From Candidatus Methanolliviera sp. GoM_oil (GTDB lineage Archaea; Halobacteriota; Methanoliparia; Methanoliparales; Methanoliparaceae): DNA of 29,140 bases. Made by a program: the position numbers and the translations under genes. Below are positions 1-7,369 of this stretch, piece by piece; positions within the stretch are counted from its first letter, which is position 1, and each line of letters starts with the position of its first letter. The notes beneath the pieces are model-generated. The model was not told the origin of the DNA and did not search any database. It was given only the letters and a program-made list of their open reading frames with translations. The DNA is taken from positions 1-29,140 of the forward strand of contig CABGHG010000003.1 of the NCBI GenBank assembly GCA_902158735.1, given 5' to 3'.

Positions 1-318
1 CTTCCGCTCTGGAAGAATTTTGAGTGGGACAGGGCCAAAAGCCACCACATCTTTATCACTCCAATGTACCTTTGATCCTTCAAAAGAGCTATAATAGTCA
101 CTCCAAACCGCTCCCGCATCTGTGATTAATTCTATTCTTATTTCGCCCCGTGAGGTTTTTATAGCGTATTCGTGCGTCTCTATCTCCTCTCTCTTTACGC
201 CCTTTATCACGGCAAATACGTGATCGCCGCTATATTTATATGCGGCTGTATGGAAGAGGTCGTTTACGGTAGAGCCGTCTTTTAATTCGATCCCTCTCCC
301 ATCTATCTTAACCCTCAA
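1..318 (-). CDS. mmp3: Methanogenesis marker protein 3 (partial, N-terminal ~106 residues)
   Basis: The gene runs off the left edge of the window. From a TTG at 318-316 the frame stays open and gives a small N-terminal ubiquitin-like segment (VKIDGRGIELKDGSTVNDLF) and then a cyclophilin-like strand set (AIKTSRGEIRIELIT) followed by KVHWSDKDVVAFGPVP. The pattern 'K-T-x-x-G-E-x-x-I-E-L ... H-W ... V-A-F-G-P' is what I know from the methanogenesis marker 3 (UPF0288) family, found only in MCR-bearing archaea and reported as part of the MCR activation machinery with component A2. The start overlaps the end of atwA by 11 bases, so the two are translated as one operon. The TTG is chosen because it is the first start candidate preceded by a purine-rich stretch (GAGAGAAGAGG) and matches the family's short N-terminus. 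The family assignment is from memory of motifs. Confidence 0.72.
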   Translation of the reverse strand, partial: MRVKIDGRGIELKDGSTVNDLFHTAAYKYSGDHVFAVIKGVKREEIETHEYAIKTSRGEIRIELITDAGAVWSDYYSSFEGSKVHWSDKDVVAFGPVPLKILPERK

Positions 319-1906
319 CCTCTTCTCTCTCCGTCTCTGTAAGCTCGTTCATTATGACCGCGGGTTCATCCACTAAAACGACCTTCCCAGATCTCATAAG
401 GGCAGATCTATCACAGACATCCTTTACAAAATCCATGTCGTGGCTGACGATTAGAAAAGTTGTTCCCATCTTGCTCCTTGCACTCAATATGCTATTTGCA
501 ACATCCCTTCTCGTTACAGGATCCATCGTCCCGGTTGGCTCATCGAGAATTATCAGCTTCGGTTCTCTGATCAAAATCTGAGCCAATGCCACTCGATGTC
601 GTTCTCCCACGCTAAGCTCGTCTGGATATTTCTCCATGATTTCATTCCCTTTCTTCTCCGAAAAGCCTGCCCCTTTTAAACTGTAGTTAGCTTTAATCTC
701 TGCCAGCTCTTTTGGCAGATTCATGCCTATACTATCGGTTAAGTTATCCAAAACTGTCCTATGAGAGTATAGATCGTATTCCTGATGGAGAAGCCCTATG
801 TACTGCTTGGCTCTTCCTCGGCCATATACCCCCGGAATGGTCATATCTACCCATTCATCACCTACTCTTGCCTCCACCTCTCCACCCGTAGGCTCCGTTA
901 TTCCCGCCAGGATCCTGCTCGTCGTCGTCTTTCCACCCCCACTGATTCCGACCAGCCCGAATACCTCTCCCTCTTTGATCTCAAAACTAACCCCGTCCAC
1001 GGCCTTGACCACCCCTCTCTCGATGGAGAAGTATTTCTTCTTCAAACCCTTGATCCTCACGATCGGGGCGCCTACCTCTACCACTGGCCTCTTTATCGCT
1101 CCGACCAGTTCCAAGAACTCATCGACTATCTCCTCCGCATCTCCCGCCTTCTTTACCTTCCCATCCTCCAAAAAGATGGCTCTGTCCGCAAGTTTTCTTA
1201 TCGTCTCGGTCCAATGGCTGGTCACAACAAGTGTGTTTCCCCCTTTTTTGAACTCGAGGAGCTGATCATCTACCATCGTCGCGGTCTCCTCATCTAAGGT
1301 TCCGGTCGGTTCATCCGCAAATAAGATCAAAGGATTTTTTGCTATCTGCCTGACCAATACAACCCGCTGTTTTTCCCCCCCACTAAGATCTCCTGCTAGA
1401 TGAAACATTCTGTGGCTTAAATTAACTTTCTCCAAGAGCTTCACCGCCGCTTTCACCTTATCTCCCTCAAAATTGCCTTTGTCGAAGCTTTTCATCAAGT
1501 TCTCTATTACGGTCTCCTCTCCGTAAAGGGCAAAACTTCTTTGAAGCATTATGGCGGTTCTCTCCCTTATTAACCTCCTCTCCTTGGGTTCTTTCCAGAA
1601 ATTAACCGTCTTAAATCTTAACTTTGAAGAGCAACACGGACACTCCTCACCTACCCTACACGGAGCACCCAACCATCCACAATTATCACAGTGAGAAAGG
1701 TTATAGATCACCTCTCCAGCGGTCGGCACCTGGCTTCCTCTCAAAACGTTCAAAAGAATGGACTTTCCCGATCCACTAACTCCGACGACTCCCAGTATTT
1801 CTCCCTCGTTGAGTTCGAAACTTATGTTGTCCAATGCCTTTACCCCGTCGAACTCCACCATTACATTCTTGACTTCTACTATCGGGGACGTTTTAATTAC
1901 CTCCAT
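308..1906 (-). CDS. atwA: Methyl-coenzyme M reductase component A2 (twin ABC ATPase)
   Basis: This 532-residue soluble protein has two ABC ATPase domains in tandem. Domain 1 has Walker A GVSGSGKS (42-49), signature LSGGE (174-178) and Walker B with DEP (198-200). Domain 2 has Walker A GISGGGKTT (320-328), signature LSVGE (431-435) and DEP (455-457). A cysteine-rich insertion in domain 1 (Cys 73, 76, 83, 89, 91, 92) is characteristic of component A2 and could bind zinc or an Fe-S cluster. The protein uses ATP in the reductive activation of the nickel cofactor F430 in methyl-coenzyme M reductase. It overlaps the downstream mmp3 start. The ATG at 1906 is preceded by GGGG nine bases upstream. No transmembrane segments or permease partner occur nearby, which argues against a transporter. 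Confidence 0.93.
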   Translation of the reverse strand: MEVIKTSPIVEVKNVMVEFDGVKALDNISFELNEGEILGVVGVSGSGKSILLNVLRGSQVPTAGEVIYNLSHCDNCGWLGAPCRVGEECPCCSSKLRFKTVNFWKEPKERRLIRERTAIMLQRSFALYGEETVIENLMKSFDKGNFEGDKVKAAVKLLEKVNLSHRMFHLAGDLSGGEKQRVVLVRQIAKNPLILFADEPTGTLDEETATMVDDQLLEFKKGGNTLVVTSHWTETIRKLADRAIFLEDGKVKKAGDAEEIVDEFLELVGAIKRPVVEVGAPIVRIKGLKKKYFSIERGVVKAVDGVSFEIKEGEVFGLVGISGGGKTTTSRILAGITEPTGGEVEARVGDEWVDMTIPGVYGRGRAKQYIGLLHQEYDLYSHRTVLDNLTDSIGMNLPKELAEIKANYSLKGAGFSEKKGNEIMEKYPDELSVGERHRVALAQILIREPKLIILDEPTGTMDPVTRRDVANSILSARSKMGTTFLIVSHDMDFVKDVCDRSALMRSGKVVLVDEPAVIMNELTETEREEVEG

Positions 1907-1974
1907 TATGTAAACCCCAGCGGTTCTGCCAATAGATCATCAATCTTTGCACCTTTGGGAATGATCATTCAAAA

Positions 1975-1989
1975 CATTTAAATTTTATT
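1975..1989 (-). promoter_or_regulatory. Putative TATA box of atwA
   Basis: On the minus strand an AT-only block with ATTTAAATG lies about 70 bases upstream of the atwA ATG, a normal place for an archaeal TATA box with a leader of about 45 bases. A perfect 12-base palindrome, GAATGATCATTC (1959-1970), sits between it and the gene, close to the predicted transcription start, and could bind a repressor. Position only; no experimental support. Confidence 0.4.
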
Positions 1990-2038
1990 GGTATATCCCA
2001 ACCACTTAATGTACCGCTAATGAATGCCAAATGAAGTT

Positions 2039-2386
2039 CTATTTAATATTATCAAATTTTGTTGGGATATCCTCGTCAAAGACATAACTTCCACCCTTTA
2101 TCTCGATCGCCTTTCCTTTCATCAACGCATCGGCTACCTTCCGTCTTGCAGATTTTAGATCATTCCAGAAGGTTCTTCTAGAGACACCCATCATATATGC
2201 CGCATCTTCTTGATTCAAACCCTCCAGGTCGATCAACCGTATGGCCTCCAACTCATTTATCGTCAATTCTACCAACCCTAAATCTTTTGTGGTGCCGGCG
2301 GGTTTATAAAAGAATGCTTCTGGCAGGCGTCCAACCCGCCTTCTCACCCTTCGTCGTTTGCCGCTCGTCATCTCGTTGGGACGCAT
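2039..2386 (-). CDS. DUF134 (UPF0251) family DNA-binding protein
   Basis: The protein has 115 residues. A basic N-terminus (KRRRVRRRVGRLP, residues 10-22) leads into a sigma-70 region-4-like helix-turn-helix: LTINELEAIRLIDLEGLNQE, then DAAYMMGVSRRTFWNDLKSA with the recognition helix around SRRTFWN. This combination, including the FYKPAG segment, is the DUF134/UPF0251 family common in archaea and some bacteria. It is probably a transcription regulator, and its targets are unknown. Start choice: ATG 2386 lies about 10-20 bases downstream of an AT-rich TATA-like block (2392-2409), which suggests a leaderless or nearly leaderless mRNA. Met6 is an alternative start. A perfect inverted repeat lies just upstream at 2414-2433. 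It is convergent with nothing and may be cotranscribed with nothing. Confidence 0.85.
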   Translation of the reverse strand: MRPNEMTSGKRRRVRRRVGRLPEAFFYKPAGTTKDLGLVELTINELEAIRLIDLEGLNQEDAAYMMGVSRRTFWNDLKSARRKVADALMKGKAIEIKGGSYVFDEDIPTKFDNIK

Positions 2387-2413
2387 ATGTGTAATAATAT
2401 AAATAAATTGCTC

Positions 2414-2433
2414 TCTCTTATAGTGATAAGAGA
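2414..2433. promoter_or_regulatory. Inverted repeat upstream of the DUF134 gene, possible operator
   Basis: TCTCTTAT and ATAAGAGA form perfect 8-base arms around the spacer AGTG. The repeat lies directly upstream of the TATA-like block of the divergent DUF134 gene, in the 200-base space between two divergent promoters. This is a reasonable place for an operator of a helix-turn-helix protein, but binding is only inferred from position. Confidence 0.4.
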
Positions 2434-2538
2434 AATGAATGAAAGGTTTGGGAATTATTCAATTGTTCGCTAAGATAGGAGAGTTAAACCTTTAAGTACT
2501 CACCTTTACATACTCCATCTATTGATTCTCCAACATAG

Positions 2539-2580
2539 TTTTTAAATATTCGTCTCTCTCACATAGGTAAAGAGGAGGTG
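2539..2580 (+). promoter_or_regulatory. TATA box and strong ribosome-binding site for the 2588 gene
   Basis: TTTTTAAATATT at 2539-2550 is a good archaeal TATA box, and GGAGGTG at 2574-2580 lies seven bases before the ATG at 2588. The expression signals are intact even though the reading frame behind them is broken. Confidence 0.55.
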
Positions 2581-2587
2581 AATTTAC

Positions 2588-2890
2588 ATGGAAGCGATTG
2601 AACGGATATCGGATTTTCTAAATCCACTAAAGGTTGATATCTCACTATATACGGCTATTTTTGAATTGGTTATCGCAAAAATTAAGGGACCTATATTTTC
2701 GATAAGGGCGGCAAATAAACGAGGAATTCTGAATTTCTCCAATGCATACTACTACAATGCGGTAAATAAGTTGGGAAATCTATTCATAAATGGAGAGCTC
2801 TCTTTAGAAGACTTCCTCTTTGTCATAACGTCAAATACGAGCATAACCGATGCGACCTATCTAAGGAGGAGAGGAAAGATAGATTTTTAA
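2588..2890 (+). pseudogene. 5' part of a decayed transposase-like gene
   Basis: The open frame encodes 100 residues beginning MEAIERISDFLNPLKVD, with a strong ribosome-binding site. It has no domain I recognise with confidence. Right at its stop the neighbouring frame continues without interruption (…RFLSTKKIKNYVNRSYELLQ…) for about 45 codons. Further downstream a third frame holds a DDE-transposase-like segment. The simplest reading is that this is the N-terminal third of a transposase (residues such as YYNAVNKLG before the catalytic region) broken by a frameshift near 2880. A genuine 100-residue hypothetical protein cannot be excluded. Confidence 0.45.
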
Positions 2891-3281
2891 GCACAAAAAA
2901 GATCAAAAATTACGTTAATAGAAGTTATGAGTTATTACAGGACCTCTTACTCACGACAAGGCGATATAAAGGCTTGAGCTTCATCGAGAATCTCAAGATC
3001 ATCAACCACAATAAAAGCCGGATGAGATTGTAGAGCTGATTAAAAAAAGGGATAAAAAAAGGGGGGGTTGGCTCATATTCTCAAGAGATGGAGGTTTGAA
3101 ATCTGGTAAAAATATAAGAGGAGCAAGGGATAATGGCGTAAAGGTCATCACAAGATTGAATTCAAATTTTGTCGTAAGAATGTTTGAGAATAAATTTAGA
3201 AAGGAAGACATATTAAAGCGTGTTAATTCGCTTTCCGCATTACTCCAAATCTTATTTAATATAACCTCCATACTTCTATAA
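2890..3281 (+). pseudogene. Decayed transposase remnant, middle and C-terminal parts
   Basis: Two out-of-frame pieces are visible. The first (2890-3032) reads STKKIKNYVNRSYELLQDLL and on to a TAG. The second (3015-3281) reads KPDEIVELIKKRDKK, then GGWLIFSRDGGLKSGKNIRG, then ARDNGVKVITRLNSNFVV, and ends at a TAA. The second resembles the part of DDE transposases around the second catalytic aspartate (D-R/G-G … I … G-x-K-x-I-x-R-x-x-x-N). No terminal inverted repeats were found. From 3282 to 3646 frames resembling protein continue briefly (DTKQGINVIFSFSEGMESEA) but break within 100 bases, and I see nothing assignable there. Confidence 0.5.
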
Positions 3282-3646
3282 AGATACCAAACAGGGTATA
3301 AATGTAATCTTTTCATTCAGCGAGGGGATGGAGAGTGAGGCGTTAAAGCGGCTGAGATTTCCGATGCATGGGGTGTACATCGAGAATTGTTGCTAGGGTG
3401 TAGCGGAGGCTATCGATGGATTTGGAAGAGATGGAGGAAAAAGAGGTTGTTTGCGATAAAAGTTGGTAGATTGGATGGGATTGTGATGGGGAAGGATATG
3501 TTTTGGTTGTTGGGTTAGGTATATTGATGGAGTATGGGTGATACGTTTTTATGTAGTGCGGAAAATAAGTTATAACGGGAAAATCACTAAACGTTCTTTT
3601 AATTGTTTGGAGATACCATAATTTGAGATGCTACAGAAAAGATAGA

Positions 3647-3941
3647 TTATAGCTTTCCATATCTTTTATGTGCCTCACCGATCGTCATTAAATCGAGAGT
3701 TCTAACGGTTTTTTCCACCTCAGAGGTTCTATAAAAAGCGGTAAAGCTTCTCCCTATATGTATTCTGTAAATCTCATAATCGTGGAACCTGATCTTTTCT
3801 TTATCTCCCTCACCACGCATGGGGTAGGGGCTTTCAGCCAGCAATCTCAATTTACCCATCACTACTCTTTTCATTCTTTTCGGGCAGATTTTCAAGGAAG
3901 TTCAGACCCCTCTTGCTGATGAGTAATTTGTACACAAGCAC
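3647..3941 (-). pseudogene. RelE/ParE-family toxin with a 1-base frameshift
   Basis: The downstream frame (stop at 3647) reads KRVVMGKLRLLAESPYPMRG, then KIRFHDYEIYRIHIGRSFTA, then FYRTSEVEKTVRTLDLMTIG, a typical RelE-fold mRNA interferase: pairs of strands, 'YRI' and a C-terminal 'AHKRYGKL'. Its own in-frame start would give an odd N-terminus, whereas the +1 neighbouring frame supplies exactly the missing first helix, VYKLLISKRGLNFLENLPEK, from a GTG at 3941 or 3935. The frames join at GAAAAGAATGAAAAG (about 3868-3883), so one extra base in an A-rich run splits the gene. With the antitoxin gene 11 bases upstream it forms a toxin-antitoxin operon. It is either an inactivated toxin or a sequencing error. 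Confidence 0.78.
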
Positions 3942-3952
3942 CAAATTCCCAT

Positions 3953-4135
3953 CTATTCAAGTTTCACAAACTCTTCGTTCTTCTCTATGCTCTCCATCTC
4001 TTTAACGAGCCTCTCTTTCTTTTCCGTCTCTACCATCTCCTGAAGTAACTCATCGGATATCTGTCCCGGTCTCTTCAGCCCTGAGATCTCCTCCCATGTT
4101 ACGGAGGTAACGGGTATCCTTTTTGTTGCACGCAT
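3953..4135 (-). CDS. Antitoxin of the RelE-type pair
   Basis: This small 60-residue protein begins MRATKRIPVTSVTWEEISGL and has a KRPGQISDELLQEMVETEKK centre and an acidic, helical C-terminus (MESIEKNEEFVKLE). A basic, strand-like N-terminus ('KRIPVT…TW'), the 'KRPGQ…DELL' stretch and the acidic tail are usual for archaeal antitoxins paired with RelE- or VapC-type toxins. It should bind and neutralise the toxin encoded just downstream (gap 11 bases to the restored toxin start) and repress the operon. A TATA-like run (ATAAATACCGTAAATATTG on the minus strand, about 4146-4164) lies directly upstream. The reading frame is intact, unlike that of its toxin. Confidence 0.75.
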   Translation of the reverse strand: MRATKRIPVTSVTWEEISGLKRPGQISDELLQEMVETEKKERLVKEMESIEKNEEFVKLE

Positions 4136-4203
4136 TGATATATTTTACAATATTTACGGTATTTATAATTTTTGCATCCTTACGTTACGGAGATAAGGGG
4201 TAA

Positions 4204-4688
4204 TTCTCCCATCTCGGATGTGAATACGATAATCTGATCGTTGCCTGTGGTGCAAATTCGAGATTATTGAAGAGGATCGGTTTAAAGACAGATATAGGCA
4301 TCGGGTACGATTACGACGTCGAAGAGAAATTTAGGGATTTAGAGATCTTTTATGACGTCGAGAAGATCGATATTACATACGCATGGATATTCCCCCACGG
4401 AGATCACGCCTCCATCAGTTCGAGTTATTTTCCAAGATTTGGTCAGAAAGGAGAGGAAAGCAGAAAAACGATAGAGAAGTTCTTTAAAGATAAAGGGATC
4501 GAGTTGAAGGATGTGAAGAAGAGAGCCGCACCGATGAATATCGCCTATAACTATTTCAAACGGAGAAACGTATATATCTGATCGGGGATTCGGCCTCCTT
4601 TTTAGACCCGCTGACCGGAGAAGGGATATGTCAGGTATTCAGAAATCTTTATGAAATTTCTGATACGCCAAAAATCTTCGATTTTTGA
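4204..4688 (+). pseudogene. Geranylgeranyl-reductase-type flavoprotein remnant
   Basis: The frame from 4204 encodes EYDNLIVACGANSRLLKRIG, then a middle domain ending YAWIFPHGDHASISSSYF and MNIAYNYFKRRNVYI, with a TGA at 4579-4581. One frame over, translation continues GDSASFLDPLTGEGICQVFR. 'D-x-x-I-x-A-x-G-x-N-S', 'WIFP' and 'GD-A-x-x-x-D-P-L-T-G-E-G-I' are hallmarks of the archaeal FAD-dependent geranylgeranyl reductases, which saturate membrane lipids. The N-terminal FAD-binding GxGxxG part and the C-terminus are missing, and a change in a short TA run (TATATAT) explains the frameshift. The remnant terminates inside a palindromic repeat (4669-4687), whose sequence provides the last codons and the stop. 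Confidence 0.75.
4669..4687. repeat. Palindromic repeat, AAAAATC/GATTTTT type
   Basis: CAAAAATCTTCGATTTTTG is a perfect palindrome with 8-base arms and a three-base centre. With the flanking GATACGC and AGG it matches copies at 13006-13024 and 13299-13316. It ends the geranylgeranyl-reductase remnant. Confidence 0.8.
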
Positions 4689-4800
4689 GGACTTTAGCTT
4701 GGGGGAATAGTTACAAGAATCACAATAAAAACCATGATCCTCGCAGAGGGTAAGACGGGCGCTTAGTGCTTATGCGATGAATGTTGGAAAGTTAGTTCAT

Positions 4801-4844
4801 TTAAAAATCTCCGATTTTTAAGTTCACAGATCGAAGATTTGTGA
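4801..4844. repeat. Two adjacent palindromic repeats
   Basis: TTAAAAATC and GATTTTTAA flank TCC (4801-4821), and TCACAGATC and GATTTGTGA flank GAA (4824-4844). The first reads GGAGATTTTTAAATG on the minus strand, identical over 15 bases to the ribosome-binding and start region of the SepCysS gene at about 20375-20389. Confidence 0.75.
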
Positions 4845-5085
4845 TCATCTTCAAAGATGGACGGTTTTCCAAAAGTCCTTACAACCAATTTTGCTCCCAA
4901 TATTGTAATATCGTGTGGCATGGTCGTCAATATCACTGAAATAATGCCACAATGATAAGAAAGATTAGGGTGTTTATGAACCTTACAAAATGGGACTACG
5001 ATCTAACAAAGCCCGGACGAAACCGCTAAACCATACCTCATACCCTGCATCGACTTTTCATGCAATAAAATAGATCAACCTCAAA

Positions 5086-5143
5086 ACTTAAATCACAGTC
5101 CTACCAAAGGTAGTACACAGGAAGTGAAGAAACCAGAGGTTTC
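5086..5143 (+). repeat. Composite palindromic repeat directly before trkH
   Basis: It shares AAATCACAGTCCTACC, ACACAGGA and AAACCAGAGGTTT, in this order, with the region before the FAD oxidoreductase gene (minus strand, 13080 to 12975). Palindromes are CTACC/GGTAG (5101-5113) and GAAACC/GGTTTC around AGA (5129-5143). The AGAGG at 5135-5139 lies nine bases before the trkH ATG and is its only visible ribosome-binding site. Confidence 0.72.
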
Positions 5144-5148
5144 TCAAA

Positions 5149-6600
5149 ATGAACCATAGAGCGATCATAAACACATTGGGTTATATCGTCTTCTCGATTG
5201 GAATTATGATGCTCTTTCCACTTTTGGTCGATATATACTATAAAGAGGCTATCTTTGAATTTCTTTATCCCATATCGATCTCAATCGTAATCGGCTCGAT
5301 TTTGATCCTTTCTTTCAGAACGAAGAAGGATGAAAGAGCTATATATGAAAGGGAAGCCCTTCTAATCGTGGCTCTCGGATGGCTTTTAGCCGCAATCTTC
5401 GGCTCTCTCCCATATCTCTTTTCCTCCCTTCCTCCCATAGATTCCTTCTTCGAGTCTATGTCCGGCTTCACCACGACCGGATCGACGATATTAGTGGATA
5501 TAGAGGCCTATTCACGCGGTCTCTTATTTTGGAGGAGCATGACGCAGTGGCTGGGAGGAATGGGGATAATCGTCCTATTCCTTGCCGTTCTTCCCACCAT
5601 ATTCACCGGGGGTCGGCTCTTTAAAGCAGAAGCTCCAGTTTTAACCGTAGATCGAATCAGACCAAAGATGATGGAGACGGCCAGAATTTTATGGCTGATA
5701 TATCTCATCTTCTCCATCATAGAAGTGATTTTGCTCTTTCTATGCAAAGTATCCCTCTACGATGCGATCTGCACGACGTTCAGTACGATGTCCACAGGCG
5801 GTTTCCATCCGCGGGCGGAGAGTATCTCTTTTTATAAAAATCCTCTCGTCGAATTCATCGTGATAGTCTTCATGTTTCTCGCCGGAACAAATTTTTCTCT
5901 GCATTACAGGACATTAAAAGGAGATATCAAGGGTTTTGGAAGGAATAAAGAGTTTAGGCTTTATTTAATTTTAATATTGGTCTCGATTGGAATTATCACG
6001 GCCGATCTAACGCTGAGAAGCCGTGGAGATATCTTGGAATCTCTTAGATTTGCGTCTTTTCAGGTGGTATCTATAACCACCACAACCGGATTTTCTACGG
6101 TTAATTTTGCGAGCAATAATTTTTGGACGCAATCTTCGAGATTAATATTATTCATTTTAATGTTCGTTGGAGGATGTATAGGATCTACCGCGGGTGGAAT
6201 AAAAAACGCGAGGGTCTATATACTTTTAAGAAGCATATATAAAGAATTCAGGCGCATTTTACATCCAGAAGCGGTCATGCCGGTAAAATATGGTAAAAAG
6301 GTCGTTCCTGATGAGATGCTACATTCAATATTCACTTTTGTTATTCTGTATATAATCTTATTTGCCACAGTCGTATCCATCTTCTTTTTTATGGGCTACG
6401 ATCCCGCCACATCTCTCTCTTCCGTTGCCGCCACGATTGGAAATGTCGGTCCGGGATTTGCCCGTGTCGGTCCATTCAACAACTACGCCTTCTTCAACCC
6501 ATTCGCCAAGCTGCTCTTGACATTTTGCATGTGGGTCGGGAGGCTCGAGATATTCACCGTCTTAATAATCTTCTTACCGGAGTTTTGGAGGAGATATTAA
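5149..6600 (+). CDS. trkH: Trk-type potassium transporter membrane subunit
   Basis: This 483-residue polytopic membrane protein has about ten hydrophobic segments. The four pore-loop half-repeats expected in the TrkH/KtrB superfamily can be seen: MSGFTTTGSTIL (about residue 104-115), FSTMSTGGFHPR (about 211-222), ITTTTGFSTVNF (about 310-321) and IGNVGPGFARVG (about 430-441). The glycine in each lines the K+ selectivity filter. The protein imports potassium together with a cytosolic TrkA regulatory subunit. No trkA lies beside it, but a PhoU/TrkA_C protein is encoded 3.2 kb away. The length is normal and the frame intact. The ATG at 5149 follows a palindrome whose loop carries the ribosome-binding site. 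Confidence 0.93.
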   Translation: MNHRAIINTLGYIVFSIGIMMLFPLLVDIYYKEAIFEFLYPISISIVIGSILILSFRTKKDERAIYEREALLIVALGWLLAAIFGSLPYLFSSLPPIDSFFESMSGFTTTGSTILVDIEAYSRGLLFWRSMTQWLGGMGIIVLFLAVLPTIFTGGRLFKAEAPVLTVDRIRPKMMETARILWLIYLIFSIIEVILLFLCKVSLYDAICTTFSTMSTGGFHPRAESISFYKNPLVEFIVIVFMFLAGTNFSLHYRTLKGDIKGFGRNKEFRLYLILILVSIGIITADLTLRSRGDILESLRFASFQVVSITTTTGFSTVNFASNNFWTQSSRLILFILMFVGGCIGSTAGGIKNARVYILLRSIYKEFRRILHPEAVMPVKYGKKVVPDEMLHSIFTFVILYIILFATVVSIFFFMGYDPATSLSSVAATIGNVGPGFARVGPFNNYAFFNPFAKLLLTFCMWVGRLEIFTVLIIFLPEFWRRY

Positions 6601-6664
6601 AATATATGGAAGAATGAATACATATATGAAGTTCAACAATTGATCTTTGCGAAGATGAAAATTC

Positions 6665-7360
6665 ATGGTGATCATAGGATTTGTAGGTAAATCGAAATCG
6701 GGTAAGACAAGTCTAATCGTCGAGATTACGAAGGCATTGAGGAATAAAGGGTATAAGGTCGCAACGATAAAACATATAGCCGACCCAAATTTTACGACGA
6801 TAGATACCGAGGGTACGGATACGTATAGGCACGCCATCGCGGGCGCCCATATAGTCGTAGGTGCCTCAAAGTATGAAACCGCGTTCATCTTGAAAGATCA
6901 TTTGGATTTTTCCAATATAACAAATATGATCGAAGAGATTGTTCATCCCGATATCATTTTAGTTGAGGGATTCAAAAATGAGGGAGACCGAAAGGTGGTA
7001 CTGGATGAGATAGATGCAAAGAACGTTATTTTGGAATACGATGGAGATAAACAAAAAATTTTAGATTATGCTATAAAAGAGATCGAAATTGAGACGATAT
7101 ATAAAAGATTGCCCCGACTCGATTGTTCTGAGTGTGGGTTTGACTGTAGAAAGATGGCAGAGCGCATATACGAAGGAGAGGCGGCGTTTGAGGACTGCGT
7201 AAAGATGTCAGAGATCAGATTGAATATAAATATCAACAAAAAAGCATTACCACTAGGCAAATTCGCGAAAAAGATCATCAGAAATACTATTTTTGGCTTG
7301 ATATCTGCCTTAAAAGGTGTAGATGACGTTGAAACATTGGAGATCACGTATAAAAGGTAA
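6665..7360 (+). CDS. mobB: MobB-like GTP-binding protein with C-terminal cysteine cluster
   Basis: It has 231 residues. The N-terminus VIIGFVGKSKSGKTSLIVEI carries the P-loop GKSKSGKTS (8-16), followed by KGYKVATIKHIA and later DIILVEGFKNEGDRKV, the conserved MobB 'hyper-conserved' VEGFK region. MobB binds GTP and helps attach the nucleotide to molybdopterin/tungstopterin, so this gene fits a cell using Mo- or W-enzymes such as formylmethanofuran dehydrogenase. A C-terminal extension has CSECGFDC plus a further Cys (DCVKM) about 27 residues on, the spacing of a 4Fe-4S-type domain (C-x2-C-x4-C-x~20-C) seen in archaeal MobB versions. The start is the ATG at 6665. It is followed within 10 bases by the nuclease gene at 7370. 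Confidence 0.82.
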   Translation: MVIIGFVGKSKSGKTSLIVEITKALRNKGYKVATIKHIADPNFTTIDTEGTDTYRHAIAGAHIVVGASKYETAFILKDHLDFSNITNMIEEIVHPDIILVEGFKNEGDRKVVLDEIDAKNVILEYDGDKQKILDYAIKEIEIETIYKRLPRLDCSECGFDCRKMAERIYEGEAAFEDCVKMSEIRLNININKKALPLGKFAKKIIRNTIFGLISALKGVDDVETLEITYKR

Positions 7361-7369
7361 AAGTAATCT

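Larger units (their letters stand above)
4689..5148. other. Gene-free stretch holding palindromic repeats before trkH
   Basis: No credible reading frame or RNA gene is visible over these 460 bases. It contains the palindromes TTAAAAATCTCCGATTTTTAA (written in two halves TTAAAAATC/GATTTTTAA, 4801-4821), TCACAGATC/GATTTGTGA (4824-4844, one mismatch) and CATCTT/AAGATG (4846-4859), and the composite repeat in front of trkH (5083-5143). On the minus strand, the 4801-4821 palindrome carries GGAG and is followed by ATG AAC TAA, an orphan start site with a two-codon frame. Confidence 0.6.

Noticed and set aside
785..1297. Plus-strand frames of 155-170 codons opposite atwA
   Set aside because: Antisense shadows of the ABC ATPase gene with no family features and no ribosome-binding site.
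3002..3316. 104-residue minus-strand frame
   Set aside because: It is the antisense of the decayed transposase and is rich in Leu, Phe and Ser as expected for such shadows.
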